Assembly (NCBI GenBank): GCA_001780165.1
Contig: MFFQ01000037.1
Coordinates: forward strand, 1-64,000
Source of the DNA: Candidatus Eisenbacteria bacterium RBG_16_71_46
GTDB lineage: Bacteria; Eisenbacteria; RBG-16-71-46
Length of the DNA: 64,000 nucleotides
Direction of reading: 5' to 3'
Shown: one piece after another, positions 1 to 8,017 of the stretch
How positions within the stretch are numbered: the stretch's first letter is position 1
Layout: the number at the start of each line of letters is the position of its first letter
Made by a program: the position numbers and the translations under genes
The notes under the pieces: generated by a model
Told to the model about the DNA's origin: nothing
Databases searched by the model: none
The model's input: only the letters and a program-made list of their open reading frames with translations

Positions 1-20
1 CCATCGCGTTCCAAACTGAA

Positions 21-46
21 GTGGCCACCCTGATGAGGGTGGCCAC
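21..46 (-). terminator. Hairpin terminator after the Reeler-like gene
   Basis: A perfect 11-bp inverted repeat, GTGGCCACCCT / AGGGTGGCCAC, closes a GATG tetraloop about 40 nt past the stop codon of the minus-strand gene that follows. Read on the minus strand, the stem is followed by a short T-rich stretch (TTCAGTTT), which fits an intrinsic terminator, though the T run is weak. Confidence 0.7.
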
Positions 47-87
47 CTGGAGAAGCACTATCGAAGTTGACAACCGGTCATTCCATA

Positions 88-732
88 TCAGCGGTAGCTG
101 GCCTTGATCCTCCCCCAGGTCGTCGAAAGCGTCGGCGTCACGTCCTGAGCCGAAAACGATCCGGTGTAGACATAGTCGAAGTCGGCGCCGTCCGCACCGT
201 TGGCGGCCATGCCCGTGAAATAGAAGGCGACCGGTCCCGTGCCCCCGGCCGGCGCCGTCCATTCGACCTGCCACGTGGCCGGGCTCGGGATGTCCAGGCG
301 CAGGCCCGCGCTGAGCTGACAGATGTAGGCCCGCGTGCTGTAACTGCCGGAGCCGGGCATGATCGTCGTGCCCTGCCCCGTCACGTTGGCGAAGGTCCCG
401 GCGCCCGTGCCGTCGGTCAGCTTGATCGCGGTGAGCTCGAAACCCCACTGGTGACCCGCGCCCTGGTTCTGCGTGGACGCCAGCTCGACGGTGATGGTGT
501 AGAGCTGGCCCGGGGTGTAATAGGCGGGCGCACCGGTCAGCGCGATGGAGCCCCCGCTGTTCACCGGGTTGCCCCCGTGGCAGCCGGTGCAGCTGCTTTC
601 TGCCCCGATGCCCCCGATGGCGGGCGCACTGGTCCTCGATGCCGGTGGCCCATTCGGGCTCGCCACCACCACCGAGGGTCCAGCAACCAGGAGCACGAAT
701 CCCACGATGTGAATCCAGGACGCGCCCATCAT
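88..732 (-). CDS. Secreted Reeler/choice-of-anchor V-type protein with a CxxCH motif
   Basis: The protein has an N-terminal hydrophobic segment (about residues 5-24), a CTGCH haem-binding-like motif near residue 50, then a beta-rich stretch with 'YTPGQLYTITVEL' and 'WGFELTAIKL'. This is the pattern of Reeler / choice-of-anchor V proteins, often secreted in Bacteroidota-like bacteria. I chose the tandem ATG at 732, not the ORF start at 813, because GAGGAT lies 7 nt upstream and the signal peptide begins there. It ends in STTWGRIKASYR, almost the same as the end of the unrelated secreted protein at 55655-56380. Whether the CxxCH binds haem is unknown; there is only one such site and no obvious distal ligand. 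Confidence 0.8.
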   Translation of the reverse strand: MMGASWIHIVGFVLLVAGPSVVVASPNGPPASRTSAPAIGGIGAESSCTGCHGGNPVNSGGSIALTGAPAYYTPGQLYTITVELASTQNQGAGHQWGFELTAIKLTDGTGAGTFANVTGQGTTIMPGSGSYSTRAYICQLSAGLRLDIPSPATWQVEWTAPAGGTGPVAFYFTGMAANGADGADFDYVYTGSFSAQDVTPTLSTTWGRIKASYR

Positions 733-997
733 AGTGCCTATCCTCACTGTCTCTCGGCCCATGGAGCCTCCGGGTTGCCCGTGCGGATCAGAGATGGGCA
801 TGGGGTGGCGCAAAGCCCGCCCCGCATGTTATCGGAATCCTGGGATTCGGAAATCGCTGTTTTCTGCGCTCGAGTGCGCGGTCCTCACCATGACCGGCCC
901 ACGGCGCCACGGGCCCGCGCTTGGTGCCAGCGGTCGCTCCAGCGTATGCTGTGGTGCCACCTCGCCAGTCCCGAACCCTGTCCATGGAAGATGCATC

Positions 998-1903
998 GTG
1001 TCGATACGCCCCGTGAAGCGGATCATCGAGGCCCAGCCGACGGTGGAGGGCGCGGGCGTGAAGCTGCGCCGCGCGTTCGGATTCGGGGATACGGACGAGA
1101 CCGACCCCTTCCTCCTGTTCGACGACTTCCGCAACGAGCGTCCCGCCGACTATCTCGCCGGTTTCCCCTGGCACCCGCACCGCGGGATCGAGACCATCAC
1201 CTACGTGCTGTCCGGGACCGTCGCCCACGGCGACAGCCTCGGCAACGCCGGCACGCTCGGCGCCGGCGACGTCCAGTGGATGACCGCGGGCCGCGGGATC
1301 CTCCACCAGGAGATGCCACAGGGCGACCCCGAGGGGAGGATGCACGGGTTCCAGCTCTGGGCAAACCTCCCTTCCTCGCTCAAGATGACCGCCCCGCGCT
1401 ACCAGGACGTGTCGTCGCCGAACATTCCCGAGGTGGTGGACGACGACGGCACCCGGGTGCGCGTGGTGTGCGGCAGCTTCTGGGGCAAGCGCGGCCCGGT
1501 GGACGGAATCGCCGCCGATCCTAGCTATCTCGACGTCTGGGTGCCGCCGGGCCGGCGCAGGACGTTCCCGGTGGACACGCACCGGAGCGCGTTCGCCTAC
1601 GTGTTCGAGGGAAGCGGGGTGTTCCGCGACGCCTCCCCCCCGCTGGGCGTGCTCACCGAGACGTCTGAGCCGATCGAGACCGTGGCCCGCGAGCAGACCG
1701 GAAACCGCTCGCTGGTGCTGTTCGACAGCGGGGACGAAGTGACCGTGCGAGCCGGCGACGCCGGAATCCGCTTCCTGCTGGTCTCGGGCAAGCCGATCGA
1801 AGAGCCGGTAGCGTGGTACGGGCCGATCGTGATGAACACGCAGGAGGAGCTGCGGCGGGCGATCGCGGAGCTACGGGCGGGCACGTTCATCCAGCCGGGC
1901 TGA
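998..1903 (+). CDS. Pirin family protein
   Basis: A two-domain cupin of the pirin family (301 aa, usual length about 290). The metal ligands are visible: HPH at residues 59-61, and H103 and E105 in 'HQE'. They match the His-His-His-Glu iron site of human pirin. Bacterial pirins are variously described as quercetinases, redox sensors or partners of metabolic enzymes, so the exact role is open. The ORF track starts at 734, but the upstream part does not read like protein. GTG 998 has GGAAG 7 nt before it and begins directly with the pirin fold. A -10-like TATGCT lies near 944. The gene diverges from the secreted Reeler-like gene and converges on the prolyl oligopeptidase. Confidence 0.9.
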   Translation: MSIRPVKRIIEAQPTVEGAGVKLRRAFGFGDTDETDPFLLFDDFRNERPADYLAGFPWHPHRGIETITYVLSGTVAHGDSLGNAGTLGAGDVQWMTAGRGILHQEMPQGDPEGRMHGFQLWANLPSSLKMTAPRYQDVSSPNIPEVVDDDGTRVRVVCGSFWGKRGPVDGIAADPSYLDVWVPPGRRRTFPVDTHRSAFAYVFEGSGVFRDASPPLGVLTETSEPIETVAREQTGNRSLVLFDSGDEVTVRAGDAGIRFLLVSGKPIEEPVAWYGPIVMNTQEELRRAIAELRAGTFIQPG

Positions 1904-1992
1904 CGTGGGGTCGCGTTGCCCCTGCCGCGCATCGCCGGCGGCGACCGCTCACGATCGCGGCCGGCCCCGCCCTCGCGCCTGCGAGCAGCGGC

Positions 1993-2018
1993 CGCCACCA
2001 CGGCGTCACGGGGTGGCG
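1993..2018. terminator. Possible hairpin between convergent genes
   Basis: CGCCACC and GGTGGCG form a 7-bp stem in the 150-bp gap between the pirin stop and the prolyl oligopeptidase stop. There is no T run on either side, so function as a terminator is only suggested by position. Confidence 0.3.
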
Positions 2019-2053
2019 CGGCGTTTCGATCCGCTCCGCTCCCGGCTCGCGCC

Positions 2054-4234
2054 TCACTTCACGCGCATGCCCAGGTTTGCGACCAAGAACGCGTAGGTGT
2101 CGGCGTTCTGGTCGATGGTCTGGGTCAGGGTCGTCCCGCCGCCGTGTCCGGACGCCAGCTCGACGCGAAGCAGGATCGGCGCTGGGCCCACCTGGGCCGC
2201 CTGCATCGCGGCGGCGAACTTGAACGAATGGGCGGGCATCACCCGCGTGTCGTGATCCCCGGTGATCACCAGCGTCGCCGGAAAGTGCGTGCCCGCGCGC
2301 ACGTTGTGATAGGGCGAATAGGCGTAGAGCGCCTTGAAATCCTCGGGATCGCCGGGCGAGCCGTAGTCCCCCACCCAGCCCGCGCCCTGGCCGAACTTGT
2401 CGAAGCGCAGCATGTCCATCACGCCGACCGCGGCGACCACCGCGCCGAACAGGTCCGGCCGCTGGGTTTCGCACGCGCCCACCAGCAGGCCCCCGTTCGA
2501 TCCACCCTGGATCGCGAGCTTCGGTGTCGAGGTATAGCGCTGCGCGATCAGCCACTCCGCGGCGGCGATGAAGTCGTCGAACACGACTTGCTTCCGGCCG
2601 CGGATCGCCTGCCGGTGCCACTCCTCGCCGTACTCGCCGCCCCCGCGGATGTTGGCCACCGCGTACACGCCGCCCATCTCCATCCACGCGATCCGCGACG
2701 GATTGAACGAGGGGAGCAGCGGTATCCCGAATCCCCCGTAGCCGTAGAGCAACGTGGGGTTGGTCCCGTCGAGCTCGAGGCCCTTGCGGTAGGCCAGCAT
2801 CATGGGGATCCGGGTCCCGTCGCGGCTCGGGTAGAAGACCTGCTTCTGCGCGAACCGGCTGGGATCGAATCCCGCCCGGGGCGCCCGGTACACGGCGCTG
2901 GTGCCGGACTCGAAGTCGTAGCGGTAGAAGGTCGGTGGCGTGACGATGTCGGTGAAGGAGTAGAACGTCTCGCGATCCTCGGGGTTCCCCGCGAAGCCCC
3001 GGGCCGTCCCGGGGCCGGGCAGCGCGACCTCGCCCCGCGGGGCACCGTCGAGCCCGTAGATGGCCACCCGGTTGTGGGCGTCGTGCATGGTGCGGACGAT
3101 GAGCTGGTGGTCGACCAGGGTCACGCTGGTGGCGGTCAGGTCCACGGCGTCGGGGCCCTGGGGGACCACCTCCTTCCAGCGGGCGCGATCCGGGGAGAGC
3201 GGATCGATCGCGATCACGCGCCCACGCGGGGCATCGAGCGTGGTCAGGAAGTAGAGCTGGCCTGAGTCGCCCCCAACGTAGACGTAGGCCGCGTCGAAAC
3301 CCTCGGCGAGCGGCAGCGCGTCCGCCGCGGGTGCGGCAAGGTCGATGGCGTAGACGTTCTCGAGCCCCTTGTCGCCCACCTGCCCCTCCCCGACCTCCAC
3401 CACCATCCAGCGGCCATCCCGCGTGAGATGCGGCTGGTACTGCCAGTCGGGATGATCGGGACGCTCGAAGAGCTTGCGGTCGGCGGATTGCGGCGTGCCG
3501 AGGACGTGAGCGTATAGGGCGTTGTCGAGATCGCGCGCGCTCAGTTCCTCGCCCGGAGGTGGCGCCGGGAAGCCGCTGTAGTAGAGGCTACGGCCGTCGG
3601 GCGCGAAGCTCGGGGGGTAGTACTTGGTCCAGCGCATCACGTCCGGCAGGTCCTGGCCGCTCGCCAGGTCCCGGATCCGCCACTCGGTCCAGTCCGATCC
3701 CGCCACCGCGACGCCGTAGGCGATTCGCATCCCATCGCGGCTGGGCACGTAGCCGACCACCGCGAGGCTGCCGTCGGTCGAGAGCGTGTTGGGATCGAGG
3801 GCGACCGCCGGCGCGCCGGCGCGCCCAGCGGTGACGTAGAGCACGCTCTGGTCCTGAAGTCCGGTGTTGTGGGTGTAGAAGTAGCGCCCGCCCGCGTGAA
3901 ACGGCATGCCGAACTTGTCGACCTTGAACAGCTCGGCGAGGCGCTGGCGGATCCCGGGGCGGGCTTCGATCTTCGCCAGGTACGCCTCGGTCAGCCGGGC
4001 CTGGGCGGTGACCCACGCGCGCGTCTCGGGGGAGTCCAGTTCCTCGAAGCCGCGGTAGGGATCGGCCACCGGGGTCCCGTGGTAGTCCTCGACGACCGAG
4101 CCGCGCGGTGCGGGGGGATAGGCGAGCGGCGGAGCGCACAGCGCCGGCGCGACGTGCGCGAGCGAGATCGCGACGGCCAGACCGGTCGAGAGCGAGAGCG
4201 AGACGCGCGGGAAGACGCGGCGGTGGGGCGACAT
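2054..4234 (-). CDS. Prolyl oligopeptidase (S9A), exported
   Basis: A serine peptidase that cleaves after proline in short peptides: N-terminal beta-propeller (about residues 80-450) and C-terminal alpha/beta hydrolase. The catalytic triad can be placed at S579 (GGSNGG), D662 (GDHDTRV) and H697 (SGHGGG). The N terminus has a basic, then hydrophobic stretch ending in ALCA, so a signal peptide and periplasmic location are likely. Length from ATG 4234 is 726 aa, normal for the family. GGAGGG precedes this ATG; an in-frame ATG at 4246 is an alternative. A TAGAAT -10-like box at 4314-4319 could start a leader of about 70 nt. It is transcribed away from the CGNR gene upstream and may share read-through with it. 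Confidence 0.93.
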   Translation of the reverse strand: MSPHRRVFPRVSLSLSTGLAVAISLAHVAPALCAPPLAYPPAPRGSVVEDYHGTPVADPYRGFEELDSPETRAWVTAQARLTEAYLAKIEARPGIRQRLAELFKVDKFGMPFHAGGRYFYTHNTGLQDQSVLYVTAGRAGAPAVALDPNTLSTDGSLAVVGYVPSRDGMRIAYGVAVAGSDWTEWRIRDLASGQDLPDVMRWTKYYPPSFAPDGRSLYYSGFPAPPPGEELSARDLDNALYAHVLGTPQSADRKLFERPDHPDWQYQPHLTRDGRWMVVEVGEGQVGDKGLENVYAIDLAAPAADALPLAEGFDAAYVYVGGDSGQLYFLTTLDAPRGRVIAIDPLSPDRARWKEVVPQGPDAVDLTATSVTLVDHQLIVRTMHDAHNRVAIYGLDGAPRGEVALPGPGTARGFAGNPEDRETFYSFTDIVTPPTFYRYDFESGTSAVYRAPRAGFDPSRFAQKQVFYPSRDGTRIPMMLAYRKGLELDGTNPTLLYGYGGFGIPLLPSFNPSRIAWMEMGGVYAVANIRGGGEYGEEWHRQAIRGRKQVVFDDFIAAAEWLIAQRYTSTPKLAIQGGSNGGLLVGACETQRPDLFGAVVAAVGVMDMLRFDKFGQGAGWVGDYGSPGDPEDFKALYAYSPYHNVRAGTHFPATLVITGDHDTRVMPAHSFKFAAAMQAAQVGPAPILLRVELASGHGGGTTLTQTIDQNADTYAFLVANLGMRVK

Positions 4235-4404
4235 GGAGCCCTCCATCCTGTGAGGACCGGGCGATGCGCGCTTCGGGATGCGCCCCAGTCCCCGGCGCAT
4301 GGTCCGCGGCGGGATTCTAGCCGCCGGCGAGCCGGTTCGGGAGGGCGAAAGTCGGAGGCCCGCGCCACCTGCCTTCCGGCCCGCGGGCCTCGCTTCCCCC
4401 CCGT

Positions 4405-5064
4405 TCATCCCTTCGCGCGTCTCCTCCCCGCCACCGAACGCCGGTAGAAGCTCCGCGCCTTGTTCCGGTTCCCGCAGCCCTCCATGGTGCACCAGCGGCG
4501 GCTGCGGTTGCGCGACGTGTCGAGGAAGAGCCAACCGCACTGCGCGTCGCCGCACTCGCGAACGCGTTCGCGCTCGACCGAGGTGAGGAGTCGGGTCGCA
4601 TCGAGCGCCGCCGTCCACGCCGGTCGTTCCGGCGCCGGTGACGCGTCGCGCCAATCCCACGCGGCAGCCCGGCCCTTCGGGCGCAGCGTCCGCTCCGCCC
4701 AGGCCGCGCGCCAGGCGGACTCGAGCCGGGCGAGCGGCCGAGCCGGAATCGCCCCGCCCCGCGCCGCGGCCTGAAACACGGCGGCGATCGCTTCGCGCAC
4801 CTCGAGCGCTTCGCCCAGCGCCTTCCCCGCGGCCCGCGGGTGGGCCTCCCCCCAGGCGCGCAGCGTCCTGGCCTGCGCAAGGTCGAGCGCGCCGGCGCTC
4901 CGAGCCCAGCGGAAGAGGTCGGCATAGGTGCGAAGCTGCTCCACCGGGGACTCCCGCAACCGCCAGTCCAGCGTGTTCACGAAGTCGAGCGCGAGGCTAC
5001 CCCCCACCCCGATCCCCGGCCACGGCTTGTCGAACGAGTCGGCCACGAATCCCCCCCCGGCCAC
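4405..5064 (-). CDS. CGNR zinc-finger / ABATE-domain transcriptional regulator
   Basis: The C terminus carries the CGNR zinc finger: C-x4-C in 'CGDAQC', then 'CTMEGCGNRNKARSFYRR'. The N-terminal half ('LALDFVNTLDWR') is the ABATE stress-associated domain usually found with it. Such proteins are thought to be regulators of stress genes, but few have known targets. The start is uncertain: GTG 5064 gives the full ORF, while GTG 5046 begins closer to the conserved domain. The gene diverges from the DinB-like gene, and the shared upstream region holds a dyad that could be its operator. Confidence 0.85.
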   Translation of the reverse strand: MAGGGFVADSFDKPWPGIGVGGSLALDFVNTLDWRLRESPVEQLRTYADLFRWARSAGALDLAQARTLRAWGEAHPRAAGKALGEALEVREAIAAVFQAAARGGAIPARPLARLESAWRAAWAERTLRPKGRAAAWDWRDASPAPERPAWTAALDATRLLTSVERERVRECGDAQCGWLFLDTSRNRSRRWCTMEGCGNRNKARSFYRRSVAGRRRAKG

Positions 5065-5103
5065 CGGTGCGACCCGGGGCCCTGGCTAACCAGTGAAAAG
5101 TTG

Positions 5104-5137
5104 TTGACAGGTTATCCCGTGAGATGACAGTATAACC
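5104..5137. promoter_or_regulatory. Candidate operator between CGNR regulator and DinB gene
   Basis: The divergent gap contains GGTTAT (5110-5115) and its inverse ATAACC (5132-5137), plus two direct TGACAG copies (5105-5110 and 5125-5130). TTGACA at 5104 resembles a -35 box and TATAAC at 5131 a -10 box, but their 21-bp spacing is too long for a good sigma-70 promoter. This region is clearly more AT-rich than its surroundings. Binding by the adjacent CGNR protein is an inference from position only. Confidence 0.4.
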
Positions 5138-5218
5138 GGTGCAGACACCAATGGAGGTTACCTGACGCCCTTCCGAGGCGCAAGCCCGAAACCCTGAACC
5201 CCGACCCGGAGGCCCACG

Positions 5219-5686
5219 ATGACCGAAAGCGAGCGGCTCGCTGAAGAGTTGGACAAGGCGCTGAATGGCGGCGCGTGGCACGGACCGTCGTGGCGCGAGG
5301 CGCTGGAGGGCGTGAGCCGCCAGGCGGCCCTCGGGCGCCCGATCCCCGAGGCGCACTCCATCGCCGAGATCGTGCTCCATGCCACGACCTGGCACGACGT
5401 GGTCCGACGGCGGCTCGAAGGGGAGACGCCCCAGGTGCCCGATGCGGAGGACTGGCCACCCGCGGATCTGCCGGAAGACGACGTCTGGTCGGCGGTGCTC
5501 GGCCGCCTGTTCGAGAGCGGTCGCGCGCTGTGCGAGACGGTGCGGCGCTTCCCGGCCGAGCGACTTCTCGAACAGCGACCGCGCGTGGACGACACGTGGT
5601 TCGCCCTGATCTCCGGGGAGCTGCAGCACGTGCTCTACCACGCGGGACAGATCGCAGTGCTCAAGAAATCCACCGGCCGGGTCTGA
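5219..5686 (+). CDS. DinB-like metal-dependent four-helix protein
   Basis: A 155-aa four-helix bundle of the DinB/YfiT superfamily. The three histidines that bind the metal are present: H54 in 'HATTWH', H137 and H141 in 'HVLYHAGQI'. Family members include thiol transferases and stress-induced proteins of unknown reaction, so only the fold can be named. The ATG is preceded by GGAGG at good spacing. The gene is divergent from a CGNR regulator and lies 13 nt upstream of the SpoIIE phosphatase gene, which suggests co-transcription and a role in stress response. Confidence 0.85.
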   Translation: MTESERLAEELDKALNGGAWHGPSWREALEGVSRQAALGRPIPEAHSIAEIVLHATTWHDVVRRRLEGETPQVPDAEDWPPADLPEDDVWSAVLGRLFESGRALCETVRRFPAERLLEQRPRVDDTWFALISGELQHVLYHAGQIAVLKKSTGRV

Positions 5687-5699
5687 GGAGGGCCCCATC

Positions 5700-6767
5700 A
5701 TGGAACGCGCGACCACCGATCTTTTGCGACACCAGCTCGAGGACCGCCGGGCCCGATTGAGCGCCACCCTCGAGGCCGAAGGCCCCGATGCGGACCTGGT
5801 GCGGCTGTTGAGGCAGGTGGACTCCGCCCTCGGCCGGCTGGAGACCGATGACTATGCGCGCTGCCTCGTCTGTCAGGGTCACGTGGCCGAACAGGATCTG
5901 CGGCTCAATCCCCTGATCGAGTACTGCCTCTGCGGGCTGACGCCCCGACAGCAGCGGGCCCTGGAGACCGACCTCGAGCTCGCGCGACGCATCCAGGCGG
6001 CATTGCTCCCAGATCCCGACCTCGCGGCCGCGGGCTGGGAAGCCTCCTACCGGTATGAACCGGCCGGGGTCTTGAGCGGGGACTACTGCGATCTGTGGAT
6101 GAGGCCGGACGAGGCGAGCAGTCTCTTCTTTGCCGTGGGGGACGTCTCCGGCAAGGGCCTGGCCGCCTCCCTTCTCATGGCGCACCTGCAGTCGGCGTTC
6201 CGCTCGCTGCTCGCGACCGGCGTTCCGCTCGCCGAGCTGGTCGAACGCGTCAACCGTCAGCTCCTCGAGGCGTCGCTTCCCACCCACTATGCGACGTTGG
6301 CCTGCGGGCGGGCGACCGCAGACGGCCGCGTCGAGATCGTGAATGCCGGACATCTTCCCCCGCTCGTCGTACGCGGGGCGGAAGTGGAACGCGTGGCGGC
6401 GACCGGCTTCCCGCTCGGACTCTTCTCTGAGCGGCCCTACCAGGTGACTAGCCTACAGTTCGAGCCGGGCCATTCGCTCGTGATCTACACCGACGGTCTC
6501 ACGGAGGCCCGACTCCCGAATGGCGAGGAGTACGGCGAGCAACGTGTCGCCCATCTCCTCGCGCAACCATCCAAGTCGTCTGCGCCCCGGCACGTCGTCC
6601 AAGCGGTCCGCGGCGACCTGGCGGGCTTCCTCGGAGATTCCGCGCGCACGGACGATCTCACGGTCCTCGTGCTGCGTCGCGGGGGCAGCCGCGTGGGCCA
6701 GGGGCGCGTCGCCTCGCGGGTCACCGAAGCGAACGCACGGACCGTGGCTGCACCTGGTCGTGCTTGA
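5700..6767 (+). CDS. SpoIIE/RsbU-type PP2C phosphatase with DksA-like zinc finger
   Basis: Residues about 105-340 form a SpoIIE PP2C domain with the metal-binding acidic residues in 'SGDYCDLW', 'AVGDVSGKG', 'TDGLTE' and 'TDDLTVLVL'. Such phosphatases remove phosphate from anti-sigma-factor antagonists in partner-switching circuits. The N-terminal region is unusual: a helical segment, then 'YARCLVCQGHVAEQDLRLNPLIEYCLC' (C55, C58, C76, C78), which looks like the TraR/DksA C4 zinc finger, in place of the usual PAS, GAF or receiver input. No RsbV- or RsbW-like gene is adjacent, but a receiver-HATPase protein lies 1.2 kb away. The 3' end overlaps the convergent spondin-domain gene by 47 bp. Confidence 0.88.
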   Translation: MERATTDLLRHQLEDRRARLSATLEAEGPDADLVRLLRQVDSALGRLETDDYARCLVCQGHVAEQDLRLNPLIEYCLCGLTPRQQRALETDLELARRIQAALLPDPDLAAAGWEASYRYEPAGVLSGDYCDLWMRPDEASSLFFAVGDVSGKGLAASLLMAHLQSAFRSLLATGVPLAELVERVNRQLLEASLPTHYATLACGRATADGRVEIVNAGHLPPLVVRGAEVERVAATGFPLGLFSERPYQVTSLQFEPGHSLVIYTDGLTEARLPNGEEYGEQRVAHLLAQPSKSSAPRHVVQAVRGDLAGFLGDSARTDDLTVLVLRRGGSRVGQGRVASRVTEANARTVAAPGRA

Positions 6768-7530
6768 GCAGCAGCACGCCGGCGAGGCCGAGGGAGGCCA
6801 CGAGGAGCACGAGCACCCCGGTGGCATGCATCGGGACCGGAGGGACGGGATCGGTGCGCGTGAACGTCATGGTCCCGAACGGCACTCCGTTGCCGGCCGG
6901 CAGTGAGGTAATCAACGCGATCGGCTGATGCGGGCTGGTCTCCTGGTTGGGCGAGGAGTAGGTCGTGCCGTCGTCGGTTCCGGCGTCGTACGGGAGCAAC
7001 TGCACGGACTTCTCGTTCACCCAATCCCCGTTCTCGTATAGGGGCAGCCCGTGCACCCCCACGAACCAGTCGGGGCTCGGCGCCACCATCGACACCACCG
7101 TCACGAGCGGGTAGGCCTGGTCGATCGTGAACGGCTGGCTCACGGACCCCGGCGACGGACTGATGCCGCCCCCCGAAATGACCGCACCGGCCGTGGCCGC
7201 GTTGATCGCGACCTGGATCTCGCTCTGCAGCGTGGATTTCTCGCCCAGCTCGGCCATGTCCTCGATCCCGGGCGTGGCGAGCTGTCCGGGGTCCCAGAAC
7301 GACACGGCGCCGTTGTGGGTTCCTCCGATGAGTCCGGAGAAGTGAGCCGAGGGCGGAAAGTCGACCGGGTGGGTCTGCGCGCTCCAGGTGGCGACGAACG
7401 TCACCGTGTACTCGGCCGTCTGCGTGGCGCCGCGGACCCACGCCCCGGTTCCGGCCCAGAGCGAGATGCCGGCCGCCACGGCCAACACGCCTGCGGCCTT
7501 CCTGGCCCTCGATCGGTTCATCAGCCTCAT
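6721..7530 (-). CDS. Spondin-domain secreted protein with C-terminal membrane anchor
   Basis: After a signal peptide (about residues 1-35) comes a spondin-N type domain: 'YTVTFVATWSAQTHPVDFPPSAHFSGLIGGTHN', with 'FWDPGQLATPGIEDMAELG' further on. Bacterial members are surface or secreted proteins of unknown role. The last 40 residues read 'VPPVPMHATGVLVLLVASLGLAGVLLLK', then a basic tail. That is a proline-rich linker, one transmembrane helix and positive charges, like CTERM-type sorting tails. The ATG at 7530 has GGGAGA upstream. A second copy of the same ribosome site and ATG lies 17 nt further up and opens a 6-codon ORF ending in ATGA at this start. Confidence 0.78.
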   Translation of the reverse strand: MRLMNRSRARKAAGVLAVAAGISLWAGTGAWVRGATQTAEYTVTFVATWSAQTHPVDFPPSAHFSGLIGGTHNGAVSFWDPGQLATPGIEDMAELGEKSTLQSEIQVAINAATAGAVISGGGISPSPGSVSQPFTIDQAYPLVTVVSMVAPSPDWFVGVHGLPLYENGDWVNEKSVQLLPYDAGTDDGTTYSSPNQETSPHQPIALITSLPAGNGVPFGTMTFTRTDPVPPVPMHATGVLVLLVASLGLAGVLLLKHDQVQPRSVRSLR

Positions 7531-7547
7531 GGTTGTCTCCCACTCAT
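7527..7547 (-). CDS. Six-codon upstream ORF overlapping the spondin gene start
   Basis: On the minus strand GGGGAGACAATC-ATG is followed by AGTGGGAGACAACC-ATG, a near-exact tandem copy. The first ATG encodes MSGRQP and its TGA overlaps the main ATG as ATGA. It has its own Shine-Dalgarno, so it could be translated and couple to the downstream gene, or it may just be a duplication by-product. Confidence 0.35.
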   Translation of the reverse strand: MSGRQP

Positions 7548-7712
7548 GATTGTCTCCCCTCGCCGCGGCTCATTGGGAGACTATACGCTAGCCGGGACAG
7601 GTCTGTGACCACGATTCCGTTTTTGGGGAGCGATCCTGAGCCGCGTCGAGCGGCCCGCCGCGCGCCACCCTCCCGCCACGGGCGCGCCCCGGCGGGGCCT
7701 CCCTCGGGCGCC

Positions 7713-7961
7713 TCAAGCCGCCAGCTTCGCCACTTCGCCCATCAGGTTTCGTCGGAGAATCACCGACGCCGTCAGCACGCCCCCCAGCATCGCCCCCGAA
7801 ACGCCAAGCCCGCTCACGTCCTGACCGGTCAGAAACAGCCCGCGGACGGGAGTGCGGGGGCTCAGGCCGCGCTCGCGGAAGCGGCCGGGCGTCGAGCTCA
7901 GGCCGTAGATCTCGCCGTGCTCGTAGTTGGCGAAGTGTCGCGTCGAGAGCGGCGGGGTGGC
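7713..7961 (-). pseudogene. 3' remnant of a CrtI/RetSat-type FAD oxidoreductase
   Basis: This stretch is missing from the ORF track because it has no start codon. Read on the minus strand it encodes about 82 residues, including 'TRHFANYEHGEIYGL', 'RGLFLTGQDVSGLGVSGA' and 'GGVLTASVILRRNL', then a stop at 7713-7715. This is the C-terminal FAD-binding end of phytoene desaturase / retinol 13,14-reductase type enzymes. The frame is closed by a TGA about 30 nt upstream of the fragment, and no other part of a roughly 500-aa enzyme is present. It is therefore a decayed gene whose 5' part was deleted, probably when the adjacent two-component genes came to lie beside it. Confidence 0.8.
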
Positions 7962-8017
7962 ACAAAACGGGTCTCGACGCCCCGTGAGTCAGGTCGGCTC
8001 GTCCGCCCGCGCGGCGG

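Noticed and set aside
67-1524. 485-aa plus-strand ORF over the Reeler-like and pirin genes
   Set aside because: Arginine-rich, no domains, and overlaps two well-supported genes in other frames.
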